Source of the DNA: Chaetoceros tenuissimus
Lineage: Eukaryota > Bacillariophyta > Thalassiosirophyceae > Chaetocerotales > Chaetocerotaceae
NCBI GenBank assembly: GCA_021927905.1
Contig: BLLK01000051.1
Location: 1-64,000, forward strand
Length of the DNA: 64,000 nucleotides
Direction: 5' to 3'
The position numbers were made by a program, and so were the translations under genes. The notes under the pieces are model-generated. The model made no database searches, was not told where the DNA came from, and saw only the letters and a list, made by a program, of their open reading frames with translations. Shown here one piece after another: positions 51,999 through 63,078 of the stretch. Each line of letters opens with the position of its first letter. Positions within the stretch are counted from its first letter, which is position 1.

Positions 51999-53534
51999 TT
52001 ATTCGTCCCTTCTTCGTCTAAATACTGATCGCTTGAAAAACATACCCGTGGAAGCCTCATCTGCTACCTTGAAAGGAGTCGGAGCATGATGAGACAATCT
52101 ATGCCCATGACCATTTGCATGAACCATGGCAGAGTTGAACTCTCTCCAATTTTCCAACATTAACAAATGACCTGCATTGGATACACCCCAAACATGAATC
52201 TCTGGAGATTCCTTTCCTTCACTCTTTCTCAGAGCACTCAATTTCAGTGCCTCGACTCCACCTGAGCTATCCATCCAATCATGTTCACCATAGATAAAGT
52301 GTACATGTTTCACTTTCAACTCTGGAATCCTATACACAGAAGGCTTGACTCCAAAAGCAGTCGGTTTCAATATTTTATTCAAGGCATGCTCTCCACTTCC
52401 AGGCAATGCAGCATTGGTATACAAATACTCTCCCAAATGTTTCTTTTCTTCTGGACATTTAATGGCAGGCAATCTCCCTTCAATATATCTTTCCACCATG
52501 GATCTTCCTCTACTTTCTGGCAAGTTTCTCAAAACAAGAGCAGGATTGACACCCCAGTTCCAGACACGTTTTGCAAATCCAAACATGAGACGAAAGCGCA
52601 AAGGAGCATCCTTAATTCTAGACTCCATATCATCATCTTTATCATCAGGCACCCCCGCTGGTGAAATCAATATCAAACGATCAACACGATCAGGATACTT
52701 TTCCGCATAAGCTGTCGCCATGTGTCCGCCCATACTATGCCCTCCAAGAGTCATTTTCTCAATCTTGTGCGCTTTTCTCCACTCCTCTAAACTCTCCACA
52801 AACACCTGTTCCGTCAAGAGATGATCATCGACATCCGGTTGTTTCTTTTTATCCGCATGAATGGTAAATTTAGGTCTTGAACTTAGACCCCAACCAAAAC
52901 AGTCCAAAGCATAGACTGTACCTTTGAATGAATAATTGGAAAGTCCAAGTAAATTTCTATAAAAGTAAAGTGCACCATTCATATATCCATGAAGAACAAC
53001 CAATGGAAATTCTTCCCTCTTTTCTTGTTCTTGAGATTGGATAGAGTCGATATGTGATTCATACACGTGAGAAGTAACTTTTATACCATGCATTGTAAAC
53101 GTTTCATTTTGATCCTTGTTTACTTGACATTTTTTTTCCTTAATGGGTAATGATGATTTGGGTATAGGTGTATCAAATAATTCAAGTGAATGGGTCTTTT
53201 CTAGAAAAGTCGGGAGTGAATGATAGATTCCTTTGTAGCGATTAGCGAATGAAATGAGTGCTGCTTCTGCTGCCTTCATGGATTCTATTCGGTTGGTCAT
53301 TTGTGAAGAGCCAAAAAACATTGTGAATGCAAATGAAACGAGAATGGGGAGAGCGAGTGAAGTTAGAAAGGAGAAAATGTTTGAAACTGTAGTTGATGAG
53401 GTGATGAGGTGCCTTTGGCAATAGTGAATTCGTGAATGTAAATGAGTTTTAAGAGTAAGGTTAGTAATAAGGTACCATGAAGTTTGAAATAGATCAAGAA
53501 AGAACATGAACACATCATTTGCCTTCCTCATCAC
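51999..53534 (-). CDS. Alpha/beta hydrolase with N-terminal membrane segment (ABHD4/5, CLD1-like), 511 aa
   Basis: A lipase/acyl-hydrolase fold of the ABHD4/ABHD5 and yeast CLD1 type. Visible elements: oxyanion strand VVLHGYMNGALYFYRNL, YALDCFGWGLSSRP, nucleophile elbow GGHSMGGHMA (Ser), ILISPAGVP, acid strand FIYGEHDWMD and catalytic NAGHLLM (His). The Ser-Asp-His triad is complete, unlike ABHD5, which lacks the Ser. The N-terminus has a hydrophobic segment (FSFLTSLALPILVSFAFTMFF) that should anchor it to a membrane. Between strands 1 and 3 lies a 50-residue insertion (KEKKCQVNKDQNE...). A lysophospholipid or cardiolipin substrate is plausible for the family. It converges with glutamate-receptor copy 3 with only 43 bp between stops. 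Confidence 0.85.
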   Translation of the reverse strand: MMRKANDVFMFFLDLFQTSWYLITNLTLKTHLHSRIHYCQRHLITSSTTVSNIFSFLTSLALPILVSFAFTMFFGSSQMTNRIESMKAAEAALISFANRYKGIYHSLPTFLEKTHSLELFDTPIPKSSLPIKEKKCQVNKDQNETFTMHGIKVTSHVYESHIDSIQSQEQEKREEFPLVVLHGYMNGALYFYRNLLGLSNYSFKGTVYALDCFGWGLSSRPKFTIHADKKKQPDVDDHLLTEQVFVESLEEWRKAHKIEKMTLGGHSMGGHMATAYAEKYPDRVDRLILISPAGVPDDKDDDMESRIKDAPLRFRLMFGFAKRVWNWGVNPALVLRNLPESRGRSMVERYIEGRLPAIKCPEEKKHLGEYLYTNAALPGSGEHALNKILKPTAFGVKPSVYRIPELKVKHVHFIYGEHDWMDSSGGVEALKLSALRKSEGKESPEIHVWGVSNAGHLLMLENWREFNSAMVHANGHGHRLSHHAPTPFKVADEASTGMFFKRSVFRRRRDE

Positions 53535-53889
53535 TCATCCATCATTGTTTGTTCGTCATCTTCGTCATTCAAATGTCTTGTCCACTGAAAAGTCGGTCAC
53601 CTACCATCACATGCATGACTAAATCATAATTTATACCATTTTAGTAAGGTAAATATTCCAAATTGGTATGACACATTCCTCTTCAATGAGAGAGAACACA
53701 AAAAGTGTATCTTTTTGGAAGGAAGGAAGGGTTCGCAAGATTCACTTCAATTGGAAATGCATCACTTGAAACTGAAACTAGATCACTTCTTATCATCGTA
53801 ATCTATTCAAGCGCAAGGCAAGAGTCTACTTTTACTTTAGCTGTATTGCAAGTTACGTGTGCACCTACTCTCATAAATCGTAACGGAGC
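53535..53889. promoter_or_regulatory. Divergent promoter region: hydrolase / four-domain channel
   Basis: 355 bp lie between the start codons of the hydrolase (minus) and the channel (plus). No defined box is recognised. Confidence 0.4.
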
Positions 53890-56800
53890 ATGGACTCGAA
53901 TGAAAAGTTCCGGTTCTCTCTGTTGCAAGGAGACAGCGATCACATTCAGTACACATCTGATCAAAATCTAACTGATGCAAATGCAACTGCAAATGTTATT
54001 GGAGATACGACAGGGACTACCACAGATCAAGTCAATGAATCTACTCCTCTTCTCTCCTCATCTGCATCTCCAAGAACCTCCACTGATTCTTCTGTACCTA
54101 CTCGAGATGTCAATCATTGGAGGTACAAACTATTCTTGTTTCTGGAAGGTACATCTCCTTCTGGAAAACTATACGAAGCATTCACCATCCTTTTGATACT
54201 TATATCCGTCTTGACATTTGTCATTGGCAGTCTATTCGATTCTCAATACAATCCTGGACCACTGGCATCCAAATGCAATGCTACATGTGATGCAATCTTT
54301 TTTGGAAATGATGCGAATAATGCCTTGGCATACTTGAACATTGGAGCAACGTCACTTTTGGAAATGTTTATAGTGGCTGTCTTTACTGTAGATTATAGTT
54401 TGAGAATTTACACGGCTGATTTATTAAATGAGAAATATCGTGGGGTATTCGGTAGAATCAAGTTTATTCCCACCTTCTTTTCAGTAGTGGATTTAGCTTC
54501 TACCCTTCCTTTTTACATTGATGCTTTTTTATTGCCTAATACGGATTTGGCAGCTTCCAACTTTTTGAGAATGTTTCGTTTGTTGCGTATGATGAAGATG
54601 GAAGGAAGGTACGTTGTCAAGTGTGCATATATATGCTAATGACGGATTTTGTACTCAACTATTTCCACTACATAGATACAATTTGGCATTCAGTCTAGTG
54701 GATGATGTCTTTGTGGCGCAAAAACAAATTTTAGGCACAGCCATGTTTGTAGGAGTTACAGTTTGGAGTGTCATTTCGTCCTTTTACTACATTGCTGAAC
54801 GGAAGAATACCGACATGATTTATTGTGATGCGGCACCCGCTGAATGTTTTGAGAACCAGGAGGAAATTGATACTAGTCTATGTACCATTGATGATTTTGG
54901 CATTGTAGATTGTAGTGCGGCTGGTTGTCCAAATGTAGATGGAAAGGAGTCTTGTTGGAATTTGTACAGAAGTATCATTGATTCTAGCTTTTGGGCTTTG
55001 ATGAATCTATTCGGTGAATCACCACTTGCAGATCAGCATTCTGTAAGTGGAAAATTTGTAGGTACTTTGACTGCTGTTGTAGCGGTAGCAGTTTTTGCAT
55101 TGCCTGCTGGTATCTTTGGAAGTGGTTTTGAAGATCAAATTGCAAAACGGCATGAAGCAAGATTGGCTGCAGAAGCTGATCCATCTGTTGACAGTGGGGA
55201 AGACAATGGGCCAGTAGACGAGGAAGAATGGGAAATTGTTGAGGTAGTAGGAGATGAAAGTACACTTCGTGGGCAAATGTATAACTTTCTCCATGTCCAA
55301 AACTCAGGAGCTGCAAGTATATTTGACGCATTCATCAATGTACTCATTGTTGGAACAGCCATGACATTTATGTTTGCCTCAATATCTGTACAAAATTGGA
55401 GTGATTGGTTTGAATTTGGTGCTGTAGTCATCTTCACGGTGGAATATTTATGCAGACTGTACAGTATTGGAGAGAACCCATCCATTACTCGCTGTGCATA
55501 CGTTACTTCGTTCTTGGCAATAGTGGATCTACTTTCTTTTGCACCTTTTTGGGTAGATTACTCTCTTCGTATTTTTCTTGGTGCCGAGTACAGTCAATAC
55601 ATTCTTTTAGGTGAACTAGTTCGATGGCTTAGACTTCTCCGACTTCTGAGGTTCGAAAAGTATACCAAAGCATTTACAACTTTTGACGATGTCATTAGAG
55701 ATAATTTGGATGTACTTGGTATCACTGGTTTTAGTGCCATGCTACTTTGGATATTATTTAGTGCCATTCTTTACCTTTTGGAAAGAGATAATCCAAATGG
55801 AGACATGCAAAAATATTACAAGTCTGTTCCACATGCCATGTGGGTTACTCTGCTAAACTTGTCAGGAGAATGTCCACTTGCATTCTACTCTCCTGGCGGT
55901 AAAGTTGTTGAGGGAATCATTGGTCTTTTTGCCACCGCTATTTTTGGAGTTCCGATCGGTATTCTAGGCGCTGGGTTTGAAGAATATGTGTCTGACAGTA
56001 ATGAAGATACTCCGGACGAAGATACAACTCCAAGTGGTGAAAATACACAGGAAGTCTCAGTATCTATACAGAAAATTCTATATGATTTTGTCAACGGCTT
56101 TGGTTCAACTGCTGCAAAAATATTCGAAGCCTCCATTTACTTCTTGATTCTAGGAACAGTTACTGTTGGTATTATACAAACGGTTCCAAGCAAAGAAGAT
56201 ATGTTCTCTGAATTGGAATTCATTGCAGTTGTAGCCTTCACTTTTGAATATGTTTTGCGTTTCGTTTCTGCAGGAGCAGATCCAGATTTTACAAAAACAT
56301 CCAATTTTTTCCTGAGGTCAATGAAATACATCTTTTCTTTTTACTCAATTATCGATCTCTTGGCTATTGTTCCATTTTATTTGGCATACCTGTATCCAAA
56401 TTCTTGGATTGATCAGAACGACGAATATTTACGAATGTTTCGACTACTTCGTTTATTGAAGTTGGACAAGTACATTCCATCATTTTCTTTGATTGATGAT
56501 GTCATCCGATTGAAGAAGAATTCCTTGATTGTATCTGGATTTGCTGCAATGACTCTATGGATTCTCTTCAGTGGTATCATGTATGTAGCAGAGTCATCCG
56601 ATGAATCTCAGGAAATTGACAACCTACCTCTTTATGGCTGTTTTGAGAATTGCCATATGGACATAAGATTTTCAACATTCTGGGAAAGTTTCTCACTTGT
56701 AGGGATCCACTTGACGGGCGACTTTCCTCTCATTGTAAGTTGAGCACATCATGTTCATAATCACTTTGTCGAGTTATCTGACTCACCTATTAAATTTTAA

Positions 56801-58025
56801 GGAATACGATGGCTTTGGTCGAGTCATTTGTTTCTTCCTTGTTATTGCAGCAGTTGGAGTAGTCTCTATCCCTTCAAGTATCATTGCATCAGGATTTGTA
56901 GAGGTTGTTCAAAGCAAGCAAAAGACGAAGCTCGGAGAAGTACCAGATCAGAGTGGAGATGATTGGTTTGACATTCAATACAAAAGTCTTGCAAACATTG
57001 ATCCTCCATTGTCAGTATTTGGTCCATGTGTCGACAAATTTCAAACACATGTGCATGAATACCTTGATGGATATCTTGATACAGCAGGAAATAAACATCG
57101 AACCGCATTTTCATCCTTTGGAAGATTTGCATTCTTCTCCCTCATTATTGCAAATGTAGTCGCTGTCATGTTGGAAAGCGTGCCTGAAATTGATCAATAT
57201 GTTGGAAATGAGAAAAACAACTTTTTTGATGTCTTTGAGGCTATCTCTGTCACCTTCTTTACCATTGGTAAGTTGTACTATCCCCTTATCTTCTCCCTAC
57301 ACAAATGCACTTCACTAATACTATCTTGACCTCCAGAATATATTTTACGCCTCATCGCTGCTAGAAAAAGTAGAGAGGCATTGTACTCTCCATGGATTTA
57401 TGCAATTACATTCTTCGGCCTCGTTGACTTCATCAGTATATTTCCATGGTATGTGCAATGGTATTTGAAGACGACTGGCCACTCTGTTTCTGGAGATCAA
57501 GCGAAAATTTTTAGGATTCTACGAATCTTTCGTGTGCTACAGTTGGAGGACTTCATCATTGCGTTTAGTAAGCTGGACAATGTTTTCAGAGCATCTAAAG
57601 GAGTACTGAAAGCAACAGGATTAATGGCAATATTAGTTTGGATTGGAGCTGCTGCTTTGTTCTTTATCTTTGAAGAGAATAACCCCAACTTTAGATCCTG
57701 CGATAGTTCAATCTCATCAGAAGTTTGCTACAGTTTCAATTCCACGGCTGCATGCAACGATGTATATCCAGGAATGTGTAGCCAATCAGCATTTACTAGT
57801 ATGCCAAACGCCATATTTTTTGTGGCTATCTTTCTCAATGGAGAGTGGGCATTTGTCGATTTTACATTTGGCGGTAAAATTGTTTGCTTATTCTTATGCC
57901 TAATCGGCATCGGTATTTATGCAATCCCAACAGGTACCTTATTTGACAGCTTCGGTGCTGTGTTGGGCATGGGAGAAGACGAAGTTGGCGACGATGATAA
58001 TGATGATGAGCTTAACCAGGAATAA
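53890..58025 (+). CDS. Four-domain voltage-gated cation channel, Kv-like with acidic filter, 1310 aa, four exons
   Basis: Exons 53890-54608, 54676-56734, 56802-57267 and 57337-58025 join in frame through GT-AG introns of 67-69 bp. The protein has four homologous six-span domains in one chain. Each S4 has Arg at every third position (LRMFRLLRMMKMEGR; LVRWLRLLRLLRFEK; LRMFRLLRLLKLDK; IFRILRIFRVLQLED), so all should sense voltage. Pore loops and S6 look like Kv channels (FWALMNL ... GKFVGTL ... VFALPAGIFGSGF), but the TVGYGD filter is replaced by FGESP, SGECP, TGDFP and NGEWA. The residues aligned with Tyr of GYG are Glu354, Glu638, Asp922 and Glu1251, an E/E/D/E ring at near-equal spacing (284, 284, 329). 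Such a ring would favour calcium or mixed cations, as EEEE/EEDD does in CaV; this is inference. It lacks the N-terminal T1 domain, and linkers are acidic. It overlaps the 3' end of the next gene by 14 bp. Confidence 0.85.
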
Positions 58026-61000
58026 ATGAAGGGAAATAGGGGATGAATGTGCACCGGTATTCTATTTGAAGCATACAAGAAGTATTGATGGAATCGGCTT
58101 GATTCCCGGTCATTTTTGTAGATGTTCTTCTACTTGTTGGTCTTTTATTTGTTTCTACTCTACTACTCCGCCTTTTTTTCATGAACGCGAGCAATTCATT
58201 TCTAGCTTCATCTTTTTGCGGCTTGGAAATTACTTTAGAAATCTCTTCTTCCGACATCCGGAAGATGCTTTGCCAATCCAACGTGTTATTCAGTTTAGGC
58301 AAAACAATATTTGGTGTGGATAGATGTGAATCTTCAGGCAAACTGTCTATTACTTCTAATCTCCCATGTTCACGTTTCCTTTCAGTTTGTATGGGTTTGA
58401 CATCTTGAGCAAATTTCATTAATTGGTCTTCCTCATTCACTTCAACTTGACTTTTTGATTTATTGGATGTTGTCATGTCTTTATTTTCTACCAGAGTAGT
58501 ACTTTCATTCGCTGCGATGAGCACTTCACTTGCAACAGGGACTATTATGACTTGATCTGTTTCATATTTCCGCCTCTTTGTGGAAAGTTGCTTTCCAGCT
58601 GTCTTTTGATGCATGAAAAAAGAAAAGAAATACATCATGGTCCGAGAAGCTTCGAGTTTATCCAGGTGAATCTGGAAATACTTGTTTTGTTTGATCAGAT
58701 CTGTGCTATTACCTCCTAAAGGGCAAAGGGATGAAGAATTCAACATTTTCATGAAAATCTGTATCTGATTTTGGTCTAGACATTTTAATGGAGGTATACT
58801 GTCTCTTTTTTGTTGAATCATGCGGTATTTTGGGCTTTTCAGTATAGTAGTGGAAGTGTCTTCTGCAATTTTTGAACTATCAACTTGACTCTCCTCAAAG
58901 TCTACAACTATGTCTCTTTTTGCGTCATGTGGAGTTAGTGCAGAATGAGCTGGCATCATGTTCTCAAGATTGATGAGTTTGGAAACTTTCTGTTCATACA
59001 TTTCATCTACAGTGCATGTTTCACTTGGAAGCACATCTATATCATCTTTTTTTACAATGCCTTGGACATTTTCTTCCTTTTGTATGCTGCGACCAAGGTC
59101 AGAAGCAACATATGGAAGTGTCTGCACCACAATATCCATGGGCTCACTACTATCGCTTGCACCTATTTTGGAGATTGCCTCTGGTTGGTCATCTAGGGGA
59201 AAGCTTTCAAAGTAAATATCATTTTCTTCTTCATTTCCAGCGATCAGATGAGGAACATCTACTTTCATGTCTTGGTCTTGGTCAAGACTTTTGGAACTCA
59301 AAGTCTTCGGGGCAATCTTAGGTGCTATGTATTTGTAAAAATCTTCCTGTGATATGACTGGTTTTCTTGACATAATTGTTTCGCTCGGAATAAAGTACTC
59401 TTCATCTCGAGCGTCTTCATTATCTGAAAATACCTCGACCTTTTCTGAGCTTTTGATGGAAGATAGTGATTTCTCATGATCTACCAAATTTGAAGTAATG
59501 AAATCGTGGCACTTGTTCACCTTTTCATCAAGAGAGCAAACCTGAACATCTTCAAAAGGTTCCTCAATTGGATCTACTGCGACACGTTTCCCTACAGGAT
59601 CTACTGCCAGATTGCATTTCTCCTGTGCTGATGCTCTGGAACTTTCCTGATCAACTACCCGATATCTACTTCTCAGCCTAGAAATCTGCCGTTCGCAAAT
59701 TTGAGTGTCATCATCCTTCACAGGGACCGAAGAAGTTTTGAAAGAAGATTTTCTATTCATTGTCGAATTATTGGGTCTGTTCTGACAAGCTAAAGGTCGT
59801 CGATATGGTTCTACTCCAGGAAATCTAATATAGATACTCTCTCCAAACGGATTCTTAAACTCATCGTCACTACCCACGTCTTCATTTGAAGCATGATCCC
59901 CAAAACTCGATTCAGAAATATCACCCTTGACATAATTAGCTTGAATCTTCAGTTCAGCATTCTTACAATGGAGTACAGGTTTCTGCAACGAATGTTGATC
60001 CCTTTTCATAACTTGTACTTGAGGTTTCCTCATTTCCTCTCGTTCAAAAACATCTCTCTCCGGTTTCATTATCCAACGAGTAATAAAGTTTGAAGGAAAC
60101 GGTCGAAGAGTAGACATGGATCTTCTCGCATTGGTAACACATGTATTTGTAGTGGCTCTCATACTCAATTGACTTTTGTCCAACTTTAGCCTCACCCCAT
60201 CGACATACTTGACAATATCGTCAATATCCTCTTCGTCTGTTCCTCTATATTCTTGCAGATAAGCCTCCAATACATGAGGAAGTGGATCCTCATCAATACA
60301 GTCCAAGACAAACATATACATGACTCCTAGAAGTAAAACATAATCAATAGCCTCTTCATTATCCTCATATTCAAAGTGCTGTAGCAATCGAGTTAATTCT
60401 GTTTTCTCTAAATCTACAACATTCCAACAATCTTGAAACCAACTCAAGAGTAAAGTTATTACTTTTTCTGCAGTCAGCAGACCTATTCTTGCACTGTCTA
60501 AAAATACCGCCATTTCAAACAATTTTTTCAGATGTGCCAACTTCAAAGTGCTTACACCAAGAGAGCTCTGTCCATCAAACTTACTTTGCGAATGTGCGAC
60601 GCTGACCATGTGCTTCTTTTTGAAAATAGCTTCCTCTACTTTACGACTCAAGCCATCTAATTCTTCCACACATTTCAATACATTTTCCATTGCATCATCC
60701 AGATCGATGCATTCATTTTCATCTTTTGATATTTCATCTCGAATGGCAGACCTCAATTTCAATGGGAAAGAATTTCCTCCACTAAACATGACCGCTTCCA
60801 AAGCTTCCAGCAAAGTATTTCGTTCAACCAAAACCTTTCTACCACAATCCATACTTTGTAAAGCATTTTCACGAAAAAGCCATGCCCAAACTTCAAGATA
60901 AATTGCTGAAACAGTTGGATGAAACATTTGTATTCCAGGAATCCCAACTAATCTCTTTGCAACTCGAAAAAATGCAGAATACTGCTGATGAACCAGTATC

Positions 61001-61380
61001 GTCTGAAATAAGTCCATTTGACGTTTAATCGCAATTTCTGTGGCTCCAAAAGTACTCTGAAAGAAGAAGCGAAGAATATCATGCAAGTCCATAGTTTTCA
61101 TTGTCGATGGAGCCAAGACATCTCGAAAGATCTTTCCAAAAAGTACATCACGGAGGATATCCACTGCCCAAATTAAAGCTGGAGACGACATTGGATCAAT
61201 TTCATTTACAGGTTGTTCTTTTCTAAATGTTTGTACAGGTTGAGGCTTGCAAGATTTACATTTTTCTCTAGATACTTTTTGTTTCTTTGAGAGTCTCATT
61301 TTAGTTTGCACTCGTTCTCCCATGCTGTTGTAGGTTACCTTGACACATGATCGTCTCATATCTTTATATTTCTTGTTCAT
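58012..61380 (-). CDS. Unrecognised large protein, 1122 aa
   Basis: A single uninterrupted frame on the minus strand. The N-terminus (1-60) is very basic with a CKSCKP pair. Residues about 65-420 are predominantly helical with a conserved look (DILRFFFQSTFGATEIAIKR, QQYSAFFRVAKRLVGIPGI, FHPTVSAIYLEVWAWLFRENAL). From about 420 to 930 it is acidic, Ser-rich and probably disordered. The C-terminus is again basic (LLAFMKKRRSSRVETNKRP). No enzyme motif, signal peptide or membrane span. I do not recognise the family. The stop lies 14 bp inside the channel's coding region, so the two mRNAs overlap antisense at their 3' ends. Confidence 0.75.
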   Translation of the reverse strand: MNKKYKDMRRSCVKVTYNSMGERVQTKMRLSKKQKVSREKCKSCKPQPVQTFRKEQPVNEIDPMSSPALIWAVDILRDVLFGKIFRDVLAPSTMKTMDLHDILRFFFQSTFGATEIAIKRQMDLFQTILVHQQYSAFFRVAKRLVGIPGIQMFHPTVSAIYLEVWAWLFRENALQSMDCGRKVLVERNTLLEALEAVMFSGGNSFPLKLRSAIRDEISKDENECIDLDDAMENVLKCVEELDGLSRKVEEAIFKKKHMVSVAHSQSKFDGQSSLGVSTLKLAHLKKLFEMAVFLDSARIGLLTAEKVITLLLSWFQDCWNVVDLEKTELTRLLQHFEYEDNEEAIDYVLLLGVMYMFVLDCIDEDPLPHVLEAYLQEYRGTDEEDIDDIVKYVDGVRLKLDKSQLSMRATTNTCVTNARRSMSTLRPFPSNFITRWIMKPERDVFEREEMRKPQVQVMKRDQHSLQKPVLHCKNAELKIQANYVKGDISESSFGDHASNEDVGSDDEFKNPFGESIYIRFPGVEPYRRPLACQNRPNNSTMNRKSSFKTSSVPVKDDDTQICERQISRLRSRYRVVDQESSRASAQEKCNLAVDPVGKRVAVDPIEEPFEDVQVCSLDEKVNKCHDFITSNLVDHEKSLSSIKSSEKVEVFSDNEDARDEEYFIPSETIMSRKPVISQEDFYKYIAPKIAPKTLSSKSLDQDQDMKVDVPHLIAGNEEENDIYFESFPLDDQPEAISKIGASDSSEPMDIVVQTLPYVASDLGRSIQKEENVQGIVKKDDIDVLPSETCTVDEMYEQKVSKLINLENMMPAHSALTPHDAKRDIVVDFEESQVDSSKIAEDTSTTILKSPKYRMIQQKRDSIPPLKCLDQNQIQIFMKMLNSSSLCPLGGNSTDLIKQNKYFQIHLDKLEASRTMMYFFSFFMHQKTAGKQLSTKRRKYETDQVIIVPVASEVLIAANESTTLVENKDMTTSNKSKSQVEVNEEDQLMKFAQDVKPIQTERKREHGRLEVIDSLPEDSHLSTPNIVLPKLNNTLDWQSIFRMSEEEISKVISKPQKDEARNELLAFMKKRRSSRVETNKRPTSRRTSTKMTGNQADSINTSCMLQIEYRCTFIPYFPSFIPG

Positions 61381-61944
61381 GTTGACTCATTGCATTTTAA
61401 CACTGCACTCACTTTCAAATGGCGAAAAGAGCTGTTTGCTAAATGGGTAGTTTGGAGAAGATGAAAGAAGGAGACACGAGAAGTTACAATACACCAGTTG
61501 GCTACACTGCTGTTTCAGTTTGTGAAGAACTGTGATTTGCTTAGATGCGAAGTTGATCTCAAGCCAAGTGAACAAGAAAGTGAACCTGACATATGAATAT
61601 TCCATGCATGGAACTACGTATATTCATTTTGTTGATGGACTGTCTTTTGTGAGGAGGAGGAATTTGTACATGATTTTAGAATAGAGAAAAAAATCGGAAA
61701 GAACACCTCGTTTGTTTAGACTCCAATGACGTCTTGGACTTAACTGACATGTGTCAAGACTGAAGAATAGATTTTCTTGGAAAAGGGCTTAAGTAATTAA
61801 TTACCAGTCAAATAGGGATTGTACATTGATCTTGAAACCTCGTTTTTTGGCGATGAAATAGATTTTTAATAAAAAGAATGTGAAACCATCAGCAGACTTG
61901 ACCAGACTATTATTTCATAAAAAAAGTACAGTACATTTTATACC
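61381..61944. other. Divergent intergenic region
   Basis: 564 bp between the starts of the 1122-residue protein (minus) and the secreted EEP protein (plus), so it must hold both promoters. No box or RNA gene identified. Confidence 0.45.
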
Positions 61945-63078
61945 ATGAAATTCTTTCCAAGTAAAGCTGCAACTGTCATTCTTCTCTTTTTCGCATTAGA
62001 TTACGTCTCTGCTGCTGAACGTAACTTGAGAAAAGGAACAAAAGGACCAAAGAATGGTTCGAAAGAAGGGAAAGCATCTAAAGCTCCAAAGATTGCTAAA
62101 GCATCCAAAGCTCCAAAGATTGCAAAAAAGACTCTTGATTTCTTGACCTATAATCTCTATCTTGGTGCTGATTTAACACCACTCCTTCAAGATCCTGAGA
62201 ACAATGATCCCTGCGATGTATACGAAGAAGCTACTGCTTTGGATTTTCCATCAAGAGCGCAGTTCATTGCAAAGGATATTGCCAAGGCCAAGCCTATTGC
62301 TATTGGTCTCCAAGAAGTGATTCAGCTTACTGGCTTTGGATCTTGTAGATCTACTGGTGAGGATGACAATATCAACTTCCTTGACATTCTCTTGGAAGCT
62401 TTGAAAGACAAGGGAGTAGAGTATGATGTAGTGTTGGAGACTTCAGATAAAACACCTGTAAAAGATTTCGTGATTGGACAAGCTCAGTTGAGAGATGCAT
62501 TGATTGTTCGAAAAGGAGTTATTACCCGTAATGAATCCAAAGGCCTCTATATTACCAGAGTTCCTACTATAAATCCACTTTTTGGAGATTTGACTCGTAA
62601 TTGGGTCAGTGCTGAACTGGAAGTTGAATCTGGTAAATTTGTTCGTGTTGTCAGCACCCATCTTGAAATCGATTTCTTTGATTCACTAGCTCCACCTGGT
62701 TTCTCTTTTCAGGCCAATCAAGCAACTGAGTTAGTAACCATGTTTCCTGATGGAGATGATATCCCAACTGTTGTACTGGGAGACTTCAACGCAAGTCCAG
62801 GAGTAACTTCTCATAAAGTTATGACAGATGCTGGATACATTGACACTTGGACCGAAGTAAACGATGAGGACGAAGATGGATACACCTGTTGCAGAAATCC
62901 AAAACTCGAGGATGTCGAAGATTCCGACTTTGACTACCGTATTGATTACGTCTTTGTTTCAAGTGGTGACTTTGATGTTGTAAAGTCCAAAGTGTTTGGA
63001 AAAAAGTTTCAAAAGAAGATTGGCAAGTTTAACTCAGATCACGCTGGCGTTCTAAGCAAACTCAAGTTGAAAGGATAG
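61945..63078 (+). CDS. Secreted endonuclease/exonuclease/phosphatase-fold protein with lysine-periodic N-terminus, 377 aa
   Basis: Signal peptide 1-23 (VILLFFALDYVSA|A). Residues 30-62 form a basic stretch in which Lys recurs every third residue; from 40 to 61 the spacing is exactly three for eight lysines, built from the repeated AKASKAPKI. This resembles the pentalysine clusters shown to target diatom silaffins to silica. The rest is an EEP domain with the full catalytic set: TYNLYLGAD (Asn), GLQEV (Glu), VVSTHLE (His), VLGDFNASP (Asp, Asn), RIDYVFVSS (Asp) and SDHAGV (Asp, His). The fold cleaves phosphoesters: DNase I-like nucleases, sphingomyelinases and inositol phosphatases belong to it. 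The substrate is unknown; secreted phospholipase C-like or nuclease activity at the wall is inferred. Confidence 0.85.
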   Translation: MKFFPSKAATVILLFFALDYVSAAERNLRKGTKGPKNGSKEGKASKAPKIAKASKAPKIAKKTLDFLTYNLYLGADLTPLLQDPENNDPCDVYEEATALDFPSRAQFIAKDIAKAKPIAIGLQEVIQLTGFGSCRSTGEDDNINFLDILLEALKDKGVEYDVVLETSDKTPVKDFVIGQAQLRDALIVRKGVITRNESKGLYITRVPTINPLFGDLTRNWVSAELEVESGKFVRVVSTHLEIDFFDSLAPPGFSFQANQATELVTMFPDGDDIPTVVLGDFNASPGVTSHKVMTDAGYIDTWTEVNDEDEDGYTCCRNPKLEDVEDSDFDYRIDYVFVSSGDFDVVKSKVFGKKFQKKIGKFNSDHAGVLSKLKLKG

